From assembly GCF_016805305.1 (NCBI RefSeq), contig NZ_JAERQN010000020.1, positions 1-52,511 on the forward strand: 52,511 nucleotides of DNA. Reading direction: 5' to 3'. This stretch comes from Falsiroseomonas ponticola. Its GTDB lineage: Bacteria > Pseudomonadota > Alphaproteobacteria > Acetobacterales > Acetobacteraceae. Of this stretch, positions 43,284 to 51,367 are shown piece by piece. The notes under the pieces are model-generated. The model did not search any database and was not told the DNA's origin. It saw nothing but the letters and a program-made list of their open reading frames with translations. The translations under genes were made by a program, and so were the position numbers. The first letter of the stretch is position 1; each line of letters opens with the position of its first letter.

Positions 43284-44531
43284 ATGACCGGCAGCAACCA
43301 GCGCATCGACGGCAAGCGCCTGTGGGACAGCCTCATGGCCATGGCCCGCCACGGCGCCACGCCCAAGGGCGGCGTCCGCCGCCTGACGCTGACCACGATC
43401 GACAAGGCCGCGCGCGACGATTTCCGCGCGCAATGCGAAAGCCTCGGCCTGACGGTGCGCGTGGACGCCATCGGCAACATGTTCGCCCGGCGCGAGGGCC
43501 GTGACCCCACGCGCCTGCCCGTCCTCTTCGGCTCCCACCTCGACAGCCAGCCCTCGGGCGGAAAATTCGACGGCGCGCTCGGCGTGGTGGCGGGGCTGGA
43601 GGTGATGCGGACCTTGAATGACCTCGGCATCGCCACCGAAGCGCCGCTGGAGCTGGTGAACTGGACGGATGAGGAAGGCAGCCGCTTCGGCCTCAGCCTG
43701 ATGGGCAGCGGCACCTGGGCGGGGGTCTATCCCATCGCGCGCAGCTACGGCCTGCGGGACATCGAGGGCACGACGGTCGAATCCGCGCTGCGCGAGATCG
43801 GCTACCAGGGGGAGCACGAGGCCGCCCCCTTCCCCGCCGACAGCTACTTCGAACTCCACATCGAACAGGGCCCGATCCTGGAGAAGGAGGGGGCGCGCAT
43901 CGGCATCGTCACCGGCGCGCAGGCGCAGGTCTGGTGGGATGCCCGCATCACCGGCCAGGACAGCCATGCGGGCACCACGCCGCCCTATGCCAGGCGCGAC
44001 GCCCTGGTGGCCGCCGCCCAGGTCATCACCCTGGTCGATCGCCTGATGCGCGACCGCGGCGACGAAGGCCGCGGCACGGTCGGCTTCCTCAAGGTGGAGC
44101 CCAACAGCCGCAACGTCATCCCGGGCGAGGTCAGCTTCAGCATCGAATTCCGCCACCCCGACAGCGCCGATATCGCGACCCTGGCGCGCGACTTCCCCGC
44201 CATGGCGCAGGCGGCCGTCGCCCCCACCGGCTGCACGATCGAACTCACCCCGGTGCTGCACTACGACGCCCAGCCCTTCGATGCGGATTGCGTCGCGCTG
44301 GTGGAAGCCGCGGCCAAGCGCCTCGGCCACCCCGCCCGGCGGATCGTCTCCGGCGCCGGGCATGATGCCGTCTATGTCGCCCGCCGGATGCCCGCCGCCA
44401 TGATCTTCACCCCCTGCAAGGACGGCCTCTCCCACAACGAGGCCGAGAGCATCGAGCCGGAGGAGGCCGAGGCCGGCTGCCAGGTGCTGTTCGAAGCGGT
44501 GGTCGCCCGCGCCAACCGGGTGCCCGCCTGA
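43284..44531 (+). CDS. Zn-dependent M20 amidohydrolase (N-carbamoyl-amino acid/allantoate amidohydrolase type)
   Basis: A 415-residue hydrolase of the M20 peptidase family, hydantoinase/carbamoylase branch. Metal ligands and neighbours are in GSHLDSQPSGGKFDGALGV, NWTDEEGSRFG, FELHIEQGPILE and LSHNEAESI; GAGHDAVYVAR is also typical. Possible substrates are N-carbamoyl amino acids, beta-ureidopropionate or allantoate; the sequence alone does not decide. The start MTGSNQ was chosen, with AGGAA about 12 bases upstream. Confidence 0.9.
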   Translation: MTGSNQRIDGKRLWDSLMAMARHGATPKGGVRRLTLTTIDKAARDDFRAQCESLGLTVRVDAIGNMFARREGRDPTRLPVLFGSHLDSQPSGGKFDGALGVVAGLEVMRTLNDLGIATEAPLELVNWTDEEGSRFGLSLMGSGTWAGVYPIARSYGLRDIEGTTVESALREIGYQGEHEAAPFPADSYFELHIEQGPILEKEGARIGIVTGAQAQVWWDARITGQDSHAGTTPPYARRDALVAAAQVITLVDRLMRDRGDEGRGTVGFLKVEPNSRNVIPGEVSFSIEFRHPDSADIATLARDFPAMAQAAVAPTGCTIELTPVLHYDAQPFDADCVALVEAAAKRLGHPARRIVSGAGHDAVYVARRMPAAMIFTPCKDGLSHNEAESIEPEEAEAGCQVLFEAVVARANRVPA

Positions 44532-44619
44532 TGGCCCGGAACGGCAGGCGGGGAACCCCGCCGCGTCCCCCGCGCTCCCCGGGCAAGCCCGCCATGGCGG
44601 CGCGGCCTGCCGCAACCGT

Positions 44620-44637
44620 GAAGGGTGCCAACCCTTC
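44620..44637. terminator. Hairpin after the M20 hydrolase
   Basis: GAAGGGT-GCCA-ACCCTTC is a perfect 7-bp stem lying between the hydrolase stop and the preferred start of the coiled-coil gene. No T-run follows, so it is only a weak terminator candidate. If the longer coiled-coil frame is used, this hairpin lies in coding sequence. Confidence 0.35.
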
Positions 44638-44701
44638 CGTGAGTGGCACGGCCGCGCCGCCGATGGCTTCTTCGCCCCCGAGCAGCAGCGAGCGACGCAC
44701 C

Positions 44702-46135
44702 ATGAACCCGACGCTGAACCCGATGGCATGGCCACGCCCGGCCCAGATCACCGCCGGCGCCTTCCTCCTCCTCGCCCTCATCGGCTGGGTCGTCGCCATC
44801 AGCCGCGGCGGCGATATCCGTGAAGCCGATGCCCGCGCCCGCGCCCAGCAGGAACAGCGCGCCCGCATCGAGGCGACGCTGGCCGAGGAACGCCGCGCCA
44901 ATGGCGACCTCTCCGCCATCCGCACCCGCGCCCAGCAGGTGGAGGCCGCCCGCGCGCAGGCGGAGGCCGCGCGCACGCAGGCGGAGGCCGCCCGCGCGGA
45001 AGCCGAGCAGCGGACCACCGCGCTGCGCACGGACCTCGAGGCCCGGACGCGGGAGGCCGAGGCCGCGACCGCCCGCGCCACCCAGCTCGCCGCCGGCATC
45101 GGCCAGTCGGAGGCGCGCCTCGCGGAACTGACCCAGGGCGTGCAGGCGGCGGAGCAGGAGATCGCGCGCCGGACGGAGGCCGCCCGCGCGGCGGAAGCCG
45201 AGCAGACGCGGGCCGCCGCCAGCCGCGACAGCACGGCGGAAGCGCTGCGCACCCTGGAAGCCCGCCTCGCCCAGGCCTCCGCCGGCGTGCAGGCGGCGGA
45301 AGCGCGCCTGGCCAGCCTGACGGCGGAGACGGGCCGGGCGCAGGAGGCGCTGACGGCGCGCGAAGCCGCCCTCGCCGGCGCCGAACAGCGCCTGCGCGGC
45401 CTGAACGACGAACTCGCGCTGCGGGAGGCCGATCTCAACACGCGCCGCGCGGCGCTGGCGGAAGCGCAGGCGCGGCTCGACCAGGCGACCCAGGGCACGG
45501 AACAGGCCGCCAGCCGCCTTGCCACCACCCAGGCGGACATCGCCCGCGCCACCAGCGCGGCCGGGGAAGCGCAGTCGCGCCTCGCCAGCCTGCGCGCGGA
45601 GGCGACCCAGGCGGAGCAGCAGCGGGATGAACGCCGCCAGGCCGCCGAACGCGCCCAGGCGGAGCTGGCGCGCCTGACGGCGGCGCGGGAGGAAGCCGCC
45701 CGCAGCGCGCAGCAGGCCGAAGCCCGCCAGGCGGAACAGGCCAGCCGCGCCACCGCCGCCGAGCAGCGCCTGCAGACCCTGGCCGCGGAGACGCAGGACC
45801 AGGAACGGCGCCTGGCCGCGCTGCGGGACCAGGCGGCCCAGGCCGATGCGGCGCTGGAGGAACGGCGCCGCCGCGTGACGGAAGCCGAGCAGCAGGCCGC
45901 GACCCTCGCCACCCAGGCGCGGCAGGCGGAGGCGACGCTGGCCGAGCGCCGCACGGCGATCGAGCAGGCGACCCAGCGCGCCACCGCCGCGGCGAATGAC
46001 GTGGCGGCGGCCGAACGCCGCGCGGCGGCGCTCGCCACCCAGGCGCGGCAGGCGGAGGCGACGCTGGCGCGGCTGCAGCAATCCATCGCGGAAGCGGAGC
46101 GCCGGGCTCGGGAGGCGGCGCCGGCGGGCAATTGA
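44702..46135 (+). CDS. Membrane-anchored long coiled-coil protein, unknown function
   Basis: A 477-residue protein with a short N-terminal cytosolic piece, one transmembrane helix (ITAGAFLLLALIGWVVAIS, about residues 16-34) and some 430 residues of continuous Ala/Glu/Arg/Gln-rich coiled coil, built of heptads such as RAQAEAA and RTQAEAA. It contains an in-frame 38-base DNA repeat. It may form a structural rod in the periplasm or cytosol; no function can be named. An ATG at 44531, overlapping the upstream stop (TGATG), would add 57 low-complexity residues. Confidence 0.72.
   Translation: MNPTLNPMAWPRPAQITAGAFLLLALIGWVVAISRGGDIREADARARAQQEQRARIEATLAEERRANGDLSAIRTRAQQVEAARAQAEAARTQAEAARAEAEQRTTALRTDLEARTREAEAATARATQLAAGIGQSEARLAELTQGVQAAEQEIARRTEAARAAEAEQTRAAASRDSTAEALRTLEARLAQASAGVQAAEARLASLTAETGRAQEALTAREAALAGAEQRLRGLNDELALREADLNTRRAALAEAQARLDQATQGTEQAASRLATTQADIARATSAAGEAQSRLASLRAEATQAEQQRDERRQAAERAQAELARLTAAREEAARSAQQAEARQAEQASRATAAEQRLQTLAAETQDQERRLAALRDQAAQADAALEERRRRVTEAEQQAATLATQARQAEATLAERRTAIEQATQRATAAANDVAAAERRAAALATQARQAEATLARLQQSIAEAERRAREAAPAGN
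45905..46068 (+). repeat. Exact 38-base direct repeat inside the coiled-coil gene
   Basis: The sequence at 45905-45942 recurs exactly at 46031-46068. The offset is 126 bases (42 codons), so both encode LATQARQAEATLA. This indicates a recent in-frame duplication or recombination within the rod. Confidence 0.85.
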
Positions 46136-46142
46136 GGGAAGG

Positions 46143-46198
46143 AAGGGGGAGCGCTGCTCCCCCTTGAACCCCCTCGCCAGGGTCCGGGGGGACCCTGG
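46143..46198. repeat. Pair of perfect palindromes between convergent genes
   Basis: AAGGGGGAGC-GCT-GCTCCCCCTT (46143-46165) and CCAGGGTCC-GGGG-GGACCCTGG (46177-46198) lie between the stop codons of the coiled-coil gene and the VIT-like gene. They may terminate transcription from both sides. The 10-bp first stem ends in TT only. The pair looks like a mobile or dispersed intergenic unit rather than a standard terminator. Confidence 0.65.
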
Positions 46199-46209
46199 AC
46201 CGCCGGGAA

Positions 46210-46959
46210 TCAGGCTGCGAGGCGGCCGACGAACCAGGCGACGGCGGCGACGGCGGCCCCGATGCCAAGGGCCTGGGCGGCGCCGGGCGCGGCGGGCAGG
46301 CCCTTGCCGCGGGCACGGATGGCACCCAGCGCCAGCATCGCCAGCGCGGTCAGCAGGGCGGAGACCAGCAGGGGCCGGCCGGCACCCAGGAAGGGCAGCA
46401 GCGGCACCAGCCCCGCGGCCAGGCCCGCCGCACCCGTCGTCACGGCGGAACGCGCGGCGCGGAAGGGGTCGGGCTCGCTCAGGTCCAGTTCGAACCGCAT
46501 CATGAAATCCACCCATTTCCGGCGATCGGCCGCGATCGCCTCCACCGCCTGGCGCAGCACGTCACCCTTCACGCCATAGCGGTGCAGGATGGCGGCGACC
46601 TCCCACCGCTCCCGGTCGGGATAGAGCTGGCTCTCCTCCTCCTCCCGCCGCCGCTCCAGCGCGTAATGCGCCGCCTCCTCCCGCGCCTGCGCCCAGGCGC
46701 CGAGACCGGCGGCGAGCGAGGAAGCGGCAACGGCCACCAGCCCCGCGGTGAGGATCACGCCCGGCCCGGCCCCCGCGCCGGACAGCGCGGCGGCCAGCGC
46801 GAAGGGCAGCACCAGCCCCTGCCCCGCCCCCACCACCAGGTCGCGCCCGGCACCGGCCTCCGCGAAGTGGCGCTCCTCATGCGGCGGGCCGGGGGGCATG
46901 GGCGGCAGGCCGTCACGCGACGGCTCGGCCAGCACGGGGGGAGACAAGACATCCTGCAT
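46210..46959 (-). CDS. VIT1/CCC1-like transporter
   Basis: A 249-residue membrane protein resembling iron/manganese transporters of the CCC1/VIT1 family. The first helix region reads RDLVVGAGQGLVLPFALAAALSG; the usual family pattern is R-D-x3-G-x2-D-G-L, and the second Asp is replaced by Gln. The cytosolic metal-binding domain is Glu-rich (AREEAAHYALERRREEEESQLYP), and MRFELDLSEPDPFRAA follows. Three more helices complete the fold. It is probably a metal transporter, but the change in the first helix may alter selectivity. Confidence 0.8.
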   Translation of the reverse strand: MQDVLSPPVLAEPSRDGLPPMPPGPPHEERHFAEAGAGRDLVVGAGQGLVLPFALAAALSGAGAGPGVILTAGLVAVAASSLAAGLGAWAQAREEAAHYALERRREEEESQLYPDRERWEVAAILHRYGVKGDVLRQAVEAIAADRRKWVDFMMRFELDLSEPDPFRAARSAVTTGAAGLAAGLVPLLPFLGAGRPLLVSALLTALAMLALGAIRARGKGLPAAPGAAQALGIGAAVAAVAWFVGRLAA

Positions 46960-47056
46960 GCGCCGAGACTACAGGCCCGCGCGGCACCGCGTCACGCCCT
47001 TCCACGGCCGCTCGCGCTTCTGGCAAGCTTCGAGAAATCGCAGGAGGGAACTGCAC

Positions 47057-48082
47057 ATGCGTCGCATCGCCATCGCCGCGCTGCTCACCGCCACGCTCGC
47101 CGGCGGGGCCACCGCCCAGCCCCTGCAGGTGCGGGAGATCGGCAGCCTGCATGTCGGCGGCCGCATCGCGGAGATCAGCGGCCTGCCGGAGCAGGAGATC
47201 ACCTTCAGCCCCGGCGCGCCGCCGCTGCGCATCAACCCGAACGGCCAGTTCCAGGTGGAGCAGATGTACGCGCAATATGTGCGGCTGCAGGACCCCCGCG
47301 CGCGCTTCCCGCTGATCCTGGCCCATGGCGGCGGCCTGACCGGCGTCACCTATGAGACGACGCCGGATGGCCGCCCCGGCTGGCAGATGGCCTTCCTCCG
47401 CGCCGGCCACGATGTCTTCGTGACGGATGCGGTGGAACGCGGCCGCTCCGGCTGGGCGCGCTTCCCCCAGGTGTTCCAGGGCGACCCCGTCTTCCGCACC
47501 ATGGGGGAAGGCTGGGGCCTGTTCCGCATCGGGCCGCAGGATGGCTGGAACATCGACCCCGCCCAGCGCCGCGCCTTCCCCGACAGCCGCTTCCCGGCCG
47601 CCGCCTGGAACCAGTTCATGATGCAGGCGGTGCCGCGATGGGTGACGACGGACCGCCAGATCCAGGCGGGCTACGATGCGCTGGTCCAGCAGGTCTGCCC
47701 CTGCGTGCTGCTGGTGCACAGCCAGGGCGGCAATTTCGGCTTCCGCGCCGCGCTGAACGCGCCCGACAAGGTCCGCGCCGTCATCGCCGTCGAACCGTCC
47801 GGCGCGCCGCCCGGAAGCCAGGACGCGGCCGCGCTGAAGGACATCCCGCACCTCGTCGTCTGGGGCGACTACACCGCGGACAACCCGTTCTGGCAGCGCA
47901 TCCGCGCCAATATCGACCGCTGGCAGGCGCAGATCCGCGCGGCCGGCGGCACGGCCGATACGCTCGACATGCCGGCGGAGGGCGTGCGCGGCAACAGCCA
48001 CATGATCATGATGGACACCAACAGCGACGACGTGGCCGCGCGGATCAATTCCTGGTTGGAACGGCGCGGGCTGCTGCGTTAA
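47057..48082 (+). CDS. Secreted alpha/beta hydrolase (esterase-like)
   Basis: A 341-residue protein with a signal peptide (RRIAIAALLTATLAGGATAQ) and an alpha/beta hydrolase domain. LILAHGGGLTGVTYETTPDGRPGW is the oxyanion and early core region; the nucleophile Ser lies in LLVHSQGGNFGF. VVWGDYTADN may carry the acid and GNSHMIMMD the catalytic His. It is probably a periplasmic esterase or carboxylic-ester hydrolase. AGGAGGGA lies 7 bases before the ATG. Confidence 0.87.
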   Translation: MRRIAIAALLTATLAGGATAQPLQVREIGSLHVGGRIAEISGLPEQEITFSPGAPPLRINPNGQFQVEQMYAQYVRLQDPRARFPLILAHGGGLTGVTYETTPDGRPGWQMAFLRAGHDVFVTDAVERGRSGWARFPQVFQGDPVFRTMGEGWGLFRIGPQDGWNIDPAQRRAFPDSRFPAAAWNQFMMQAVPRWVTTDRQIQAGYDALVQQVCPCVLLVHSQGGNFGFRAALNAPDKVRAVIAVEPSGAPPGSQDAAALKDIPHLVVWGDYTADNPFWQRIRANIDRWQAQIRAAGGTADTLDMPAEGVRGNSHMIMMDTNSDDVAARINSWLERRGLLR

Positions 48083-48122
48083 CGGGTTGTCATCCCGGGC
48101 CTCGTCCTTCACAGGGGGGCCC

Positions 48123-49202
48123 ATGGCTTCCTCTCCCCACGCCCCCCTTCCCGCCTGGTCCTGGGCCTTCCCCCTCGCCGCCATCGGCCTGCTCGCCGCC
48201 TTCTTCGGCGCCGGCGGCTGGGTGGCGCTGCCCATGGCGCTGGTCCTCGGCGGCACCGTCTTCGCCGCCGTCCACCACGCGGAAGTCGTGGCCGCCCGGG
48301 TCGGGGAGCCCTTCGGCACCCTGATCCTCGCCATCGCGGTGACGGTGATCGAGGTCGCGCTGATCGTCTCGCTCATGATCTCGGACCCGATCGACCAGGC
48401 GGCCCTGGCGCGGGACACGCTCTTCGCCGCGGTGATGATCGTGCTGAACCTGCTGGTCGGCCTCTGCCTGCTGCTGGGCGGCGCGCGGCACCACGAACAG
48501 GGCTTCCAGGCCCGCAGCGCCTCCGCCTTCCTCTCCGTCATCGTCGTGCTGGCGACGCTGGTGCTGGTGGTGCCCAACACGACGATCAGCGCGGAGGGCC
48601 CGGTCCTCACCGGCCCGCAGATGGCCTTCGTCGGCCTCGCCGCCTTCGGCCTCTACACCGTCTTCGTCTTCGTCCAGACGCTGCGCCACCGCGACTACTT
48701 CCTGCCGGAGGATGACAGCGAAGGCGCCCATGCCGCGCCGCCCTCCCTGCGCGACACCTGGATCGCGCTGGCCTTCCTCTGCGCCTCCCTCGTCGCCGTG
48801 GTGCTGCTGGCGAAGTCCCTCACCCCCGCGGTGACGGCGGGGCTGGATGCCGCGGGCGCCCCGGCGGCCGCCGTCGGCGTGGTGATCGCCTGCCTCATCC
48901 TGATGCCCGAATCCGTCGCCGCCATCCGCGCGGCGCGCGCCAACCGGCTGCAGACGGCGCTGAACCTGGCGCTCGGCTCGGTGCTGGCCTGCATCGGCCT
49001 CACCGTGCCCTGCGTCGTGGCGCTCGCCCTGGTGCTGGACCAGCCCCTGGTGCTGGGCCTCGCCCCCTCCGGCATGGTCCTGCTGGCCGCCACCTTCATG
49101 GTCTCGATCCTGACGCTCGGCGCCGGGCGCACCACCGTCCTGCAGGGCGCCGTCCACCTCACGCTCGGCCTGGCCTGGCTGTTCCTGGTCTTCGTTCCCT
49201 GA
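48123..49202 (+). CDS. CaCA-family cation/proton antiporter (ChaA-like)
   Basis: A 371-residue inner-membrane antiporter with about eleven hydrophobic helices in two inverted Na/Ca-exchanger repeats. The first repeat carries GEPFGTLILAIAVTVIEVALI with the conserved Glu; the second has the ILMPESVAAIRAARANRLQTALNLALGS segment with its Glu. A short acidic loop (PEDDSEGAHAAPP) joins the repeats. It probably exchanges calcium, or Na/K, for protons. The ATG at 48123 follows GGGGGG; the longer frame adds 12 residues. Confidence 0.88.
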   Translation: MASSPHAPLPAWSWAFPLAAIGLLAAFFGAGGWVALPMALVLGGTVFAAVHHAEVVAARVGEPFGTLILAIAVTVIEVALIVSLMISDPIDQAALARDTLFAAVMIVLNLLVGLCLLLGGARHHEQGFQARSASAFLSVIVVLATLVLVVPNTTISAEGPVLTGPQMAFVGLAAFGLYTVFVFVQTLRHRDYFLPEDDSEGAHAAPPSLRDTWIALAFLCASLVAVVLLAKSLTPAVTAGLDAAGAPAAAVGVVIACLILMPESVAAIRAARANRLQTALNLALGSVLACIGLTVPCVVALALVLDQPLVLGLAPSGMVLLAATFMVSILTLGAGRTTVLQGAVHLTLGLAWLFLVFVP

Positions 49203-49227
49203 CGGCCAGCCCCGCCTTCCTGGCCGG

Positions 49228-49256
49228 TTGCCGCTCGCCGCCCCCCCCTCTATAGG
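49228..49256 (+). promoter_or_regulatory. Sigma-70 promoter for tkt-gap
   Basis: TTGCCG (49228-49233), 17 bases, TATAGG (49251-49256). Transcription would begin near 49263, giving a leader of about 37 bases before the TTG start of tkt. This placement argues against translation from any codon upstream of 49263. Confidence 0.6.
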
Positions 49257-49299
49257 GTCGGCGCCCGCGACACCCCCCGCGCACGAGGTTTTTTCTCCC

Positions 49300-51345
49300 T
49301 TGGCCAGCACCGAACCCGATACCCAGCCGCGCGCGGAGCCGACCCCGGCCCAGGCCGCCCAGGCCCTGCTGCTCGCCCGCCCCGCGACGGAGGAGCGCCG
49401 CATGGCGGATGCCATCCGCGCGCTCGCGATCGATGCCGTGGAGCAGGCCAAGTCCGGCCATCCCGGCATGCCCATGGGCATGGCCGATGTCGCGACCGTC
49501 CTCTTCACCCGCTTCCTGAAGTATGACGCGGCGGACCCCCGCTGGCCGGACCGGGACCGCTTCGTCCTCTCCGCCGGCCACGGCTCCATGCTGCTCTATG
49601 CGCTCCTGCACCTCACCGGTGCCGGCATGGGCATCGAGGACCTCAGGAAGTTCCGCCAGCTGCATTCCCCCGCCGCCGGCCACCCCGAATTCGGCGAGCA
49701 TCCGGGCATCGAGACCACGACCGGCCCGCTCGGCCAGGGCATCGCCACCGCCGTCGGCATGGCGCTGGCGGAGCGGATGCTGGCCGCGCGCTTCGGCAAG
49801 TCGCTCGTCGATCACCGCACCTGGGTCATCGCCTCCGACGGCGACCTGATGGAGGGCATCAGCCACGAGGCCGCCTCGCTCGCCGGCCACCTGAAGCTCG
49901 ATCGCCTCTGCGTCCTCTATGACGACAACAACATCTCGATCGATGGCGACACCGCCATCTCCCTCTCCGATGACGCGCTGAAGCGCTTCCAGGCCTATGG
50001 CTGGGCGACCCGCCGCGTTGACGGCCACGACCATGAACAGGTCGCCAGCGCCATGGCCTGGGCCATGCGCAGCCGCAAGCCGACGCTGATCGCCTGCCGC
50101 ACCATCATCGGCTTCGCCGCCCCCACCAAGGCCGGCACCGCCGCCAGCCATGGCAGCCCGCTCGGCGCCCAGGAAGCCGCCGCCGCCAAGGCCGCCATGG
50201 GCTGGAACCATGGGCCCTTCGAGGTGCCGGAGGGGCTCAAGGAACGCTGGGAAGCCGCCGGCCGCCGCGGCGCCGGCACCCGCCGCTCCTGGCTCAAGCG
50301 CCTGGCCAACCACGCGTCCCGCGAGGATTTCGACCGCGCCATGGCCGGCCGCCTGCCGGAATCCTGGCACGAGGCCCTGGCCGCGCTCCGCGCCAGGCAT
50401 GCCGAGGACAAGCCCAAGATCGCCACCCGCATCGCGTCCCAGAAGGCGCTGGAGGCCCTGGTGCCGGCGGTGCCGGAGATGGTGGGCGGCTCCGCCGACC
50501 TGACGGGGTCGAACAACACCAACGTCAAGGGCATCCCCGCCATCAGCCCCGGCAACTATGCCGGCCGCTACGTCCATTGGGGCGTGCGCGAACACGGCAT
50601 GGCGGCCGCGATGAACGGGATGGCGCTGCATGGCGGCATCATCCCCTATTCCGGCACCTTCCTGGTGTTTGCCGACTACCTCCGCCCCGCCCTGCGGCTG
50701 GCGGCCCTCATGCGGCAACGCGTGATCCATGTCCTGACGCATGACAGCATCGGCCTCGGCGAGGACGGGCCCACGCACCAGCCGGTGGAGACTCTGGCCT
50801 CGCTCCGCGTCATCCCGAATGTCTGCGTCTTCCGCCCGGCCGATGCGCTGGAAACCGCGGAATGCTGGGAGCTTGCGGTCAAGCGCGCCGATGGCCCCTC
50901 GGTCCTGGCGCTGACCCGCCAGAACCTGCCGGCGCTCCGCACCGATAGCGGGGAGAACCGCTCCTCCCGCGGCGGCTATGTGCTGGCGGAGGCGTCCGGC
51001 GAACGCCGCGCCACGCTGATCGCGACGGGGTCGGAGGTGCACCTGGCCCTCGCGGCGCGGGATGCGCTGGAGGCCGATGGCATCCCGACCGCGGTGGTCT
51101 CGCTCCCGTGCTGGGAACTCTTCGCCCTCCAGGACGAAGTGTATCGCAGCCAGGTGCTGGGCAGCGCGCTGCGCGTCGGCATCGAGGCGGCGCTCCCCTT
51201 CGGCTGGGATCGCTGGCTCGGGCCGGAGGGCATCTTCATCGGCATGCAGGGCTTCGGCGCCAGCGCGCCGGCGGAGGCGCTGTTCCGCCATTTCGGCATC
51301 ACCGCGGAGGCCACGGTGGCCGCCGTGAAGAAGCGACTGGGTTGA
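49300..51345 (+). CDS. tkt: Transketolase
   Basis: A 681-residue thiamine-diphosphate enzyme of the pentose phosphate pathway, and of the Calvin cycle where present. The N-terminal TPP-binding half has KSGHPGMPMGMADVATVLF and IASDGDLMEG with DDNNIS; the pyrimidine domain has GVREHGMAAAMNGMALHGG, with the catalytic Glu, and HDSIGLGEDGPTHQPVE. I used the TTG at 49300, which lies just after the inferred promoter and gives a short family-like tail ahead of RRMADAIRALAIDAV. An ATG at 49402 with GGAGGAG upstream is a good alternative. gap follows 22 bases later. Confidence 0.95.
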   Translation: MASTEPDTQPRAEPTPAQAAQALLLARPATEERRMADAIRALAIDAVEQAKSGHPGMPMGMADVATVLFTRFLKYDAADPRWPDRDRFVLSAGHGSMLLYALLHLTGAGMGIEDLRKFRQLHSPAAGHPEFGEHPGIETTTGPLGQGIATAVGMALAERMLAARFGKSLVDHRTWVIASDGDLMEGISHEAASLAGHLKLDRLCVLYDDNNISIDGDTAISLSDDALKRFQAYGWATRRVDGHDHEQVASAMAWAMRSRKPTLIACRTIIGFAAPTKAGTAASHGSPLGAQEAAAAKAAMGWNHGPFEVPEGLKERWEAAGRRGAGTRRSWLKRLANHASREDFDRAMAGRLPESWHEALAALRARHAEDKPKIATRIASQKALEALVPAVPEMVGGSADLTGSNNTNVKGIPAISPGNYAGRYVHWGVREHGMAAAMNGMALHGGIIPYSGTFLVFADYLRPALRLAALMRQRVIHVLTHDSIGLGEDGPTHQPVETLASLRVIPNVCVFRPADALETAECWELAVKRADGPSVLALTRQNLPALRTDSGENRSSRGGYVLAEASGERRATLIATGSEVHLALAARDALEADGIPTAVVSLPCWELFALQDEVYRSQVLGSALRVGIEAALPFGWDRWLGPEGIFIGMQGFGASAPAEALFRHFGITAEATVAAVKKRLG

Positions 51346-51367
51346 TCAAGGAAGGGGAGATCGGGTT

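Noticed and set aside
44531..44701. N-terminal extension of the coiled-coil protein starting at 44531
   Set aside because: The added 57 residues are low complexity and the stretch contains a hairpin; the later ATG gives a natural short tail before the membrane helix. Not fully excluded because the TGATG overlap could allow coupling.
49228..49299. GTG start extending transketolase by 24 residues
   Set aside because: The extension overlaps the inferred promoter boxes and does not resemble transketolase N termini.
49159..51291. 710-residue open frame on the minus strand opposite tkt
   Set aside because: Shadow frame of transketolase; composition is Gly/Ala/Arg/His-rich and lacks any domain.
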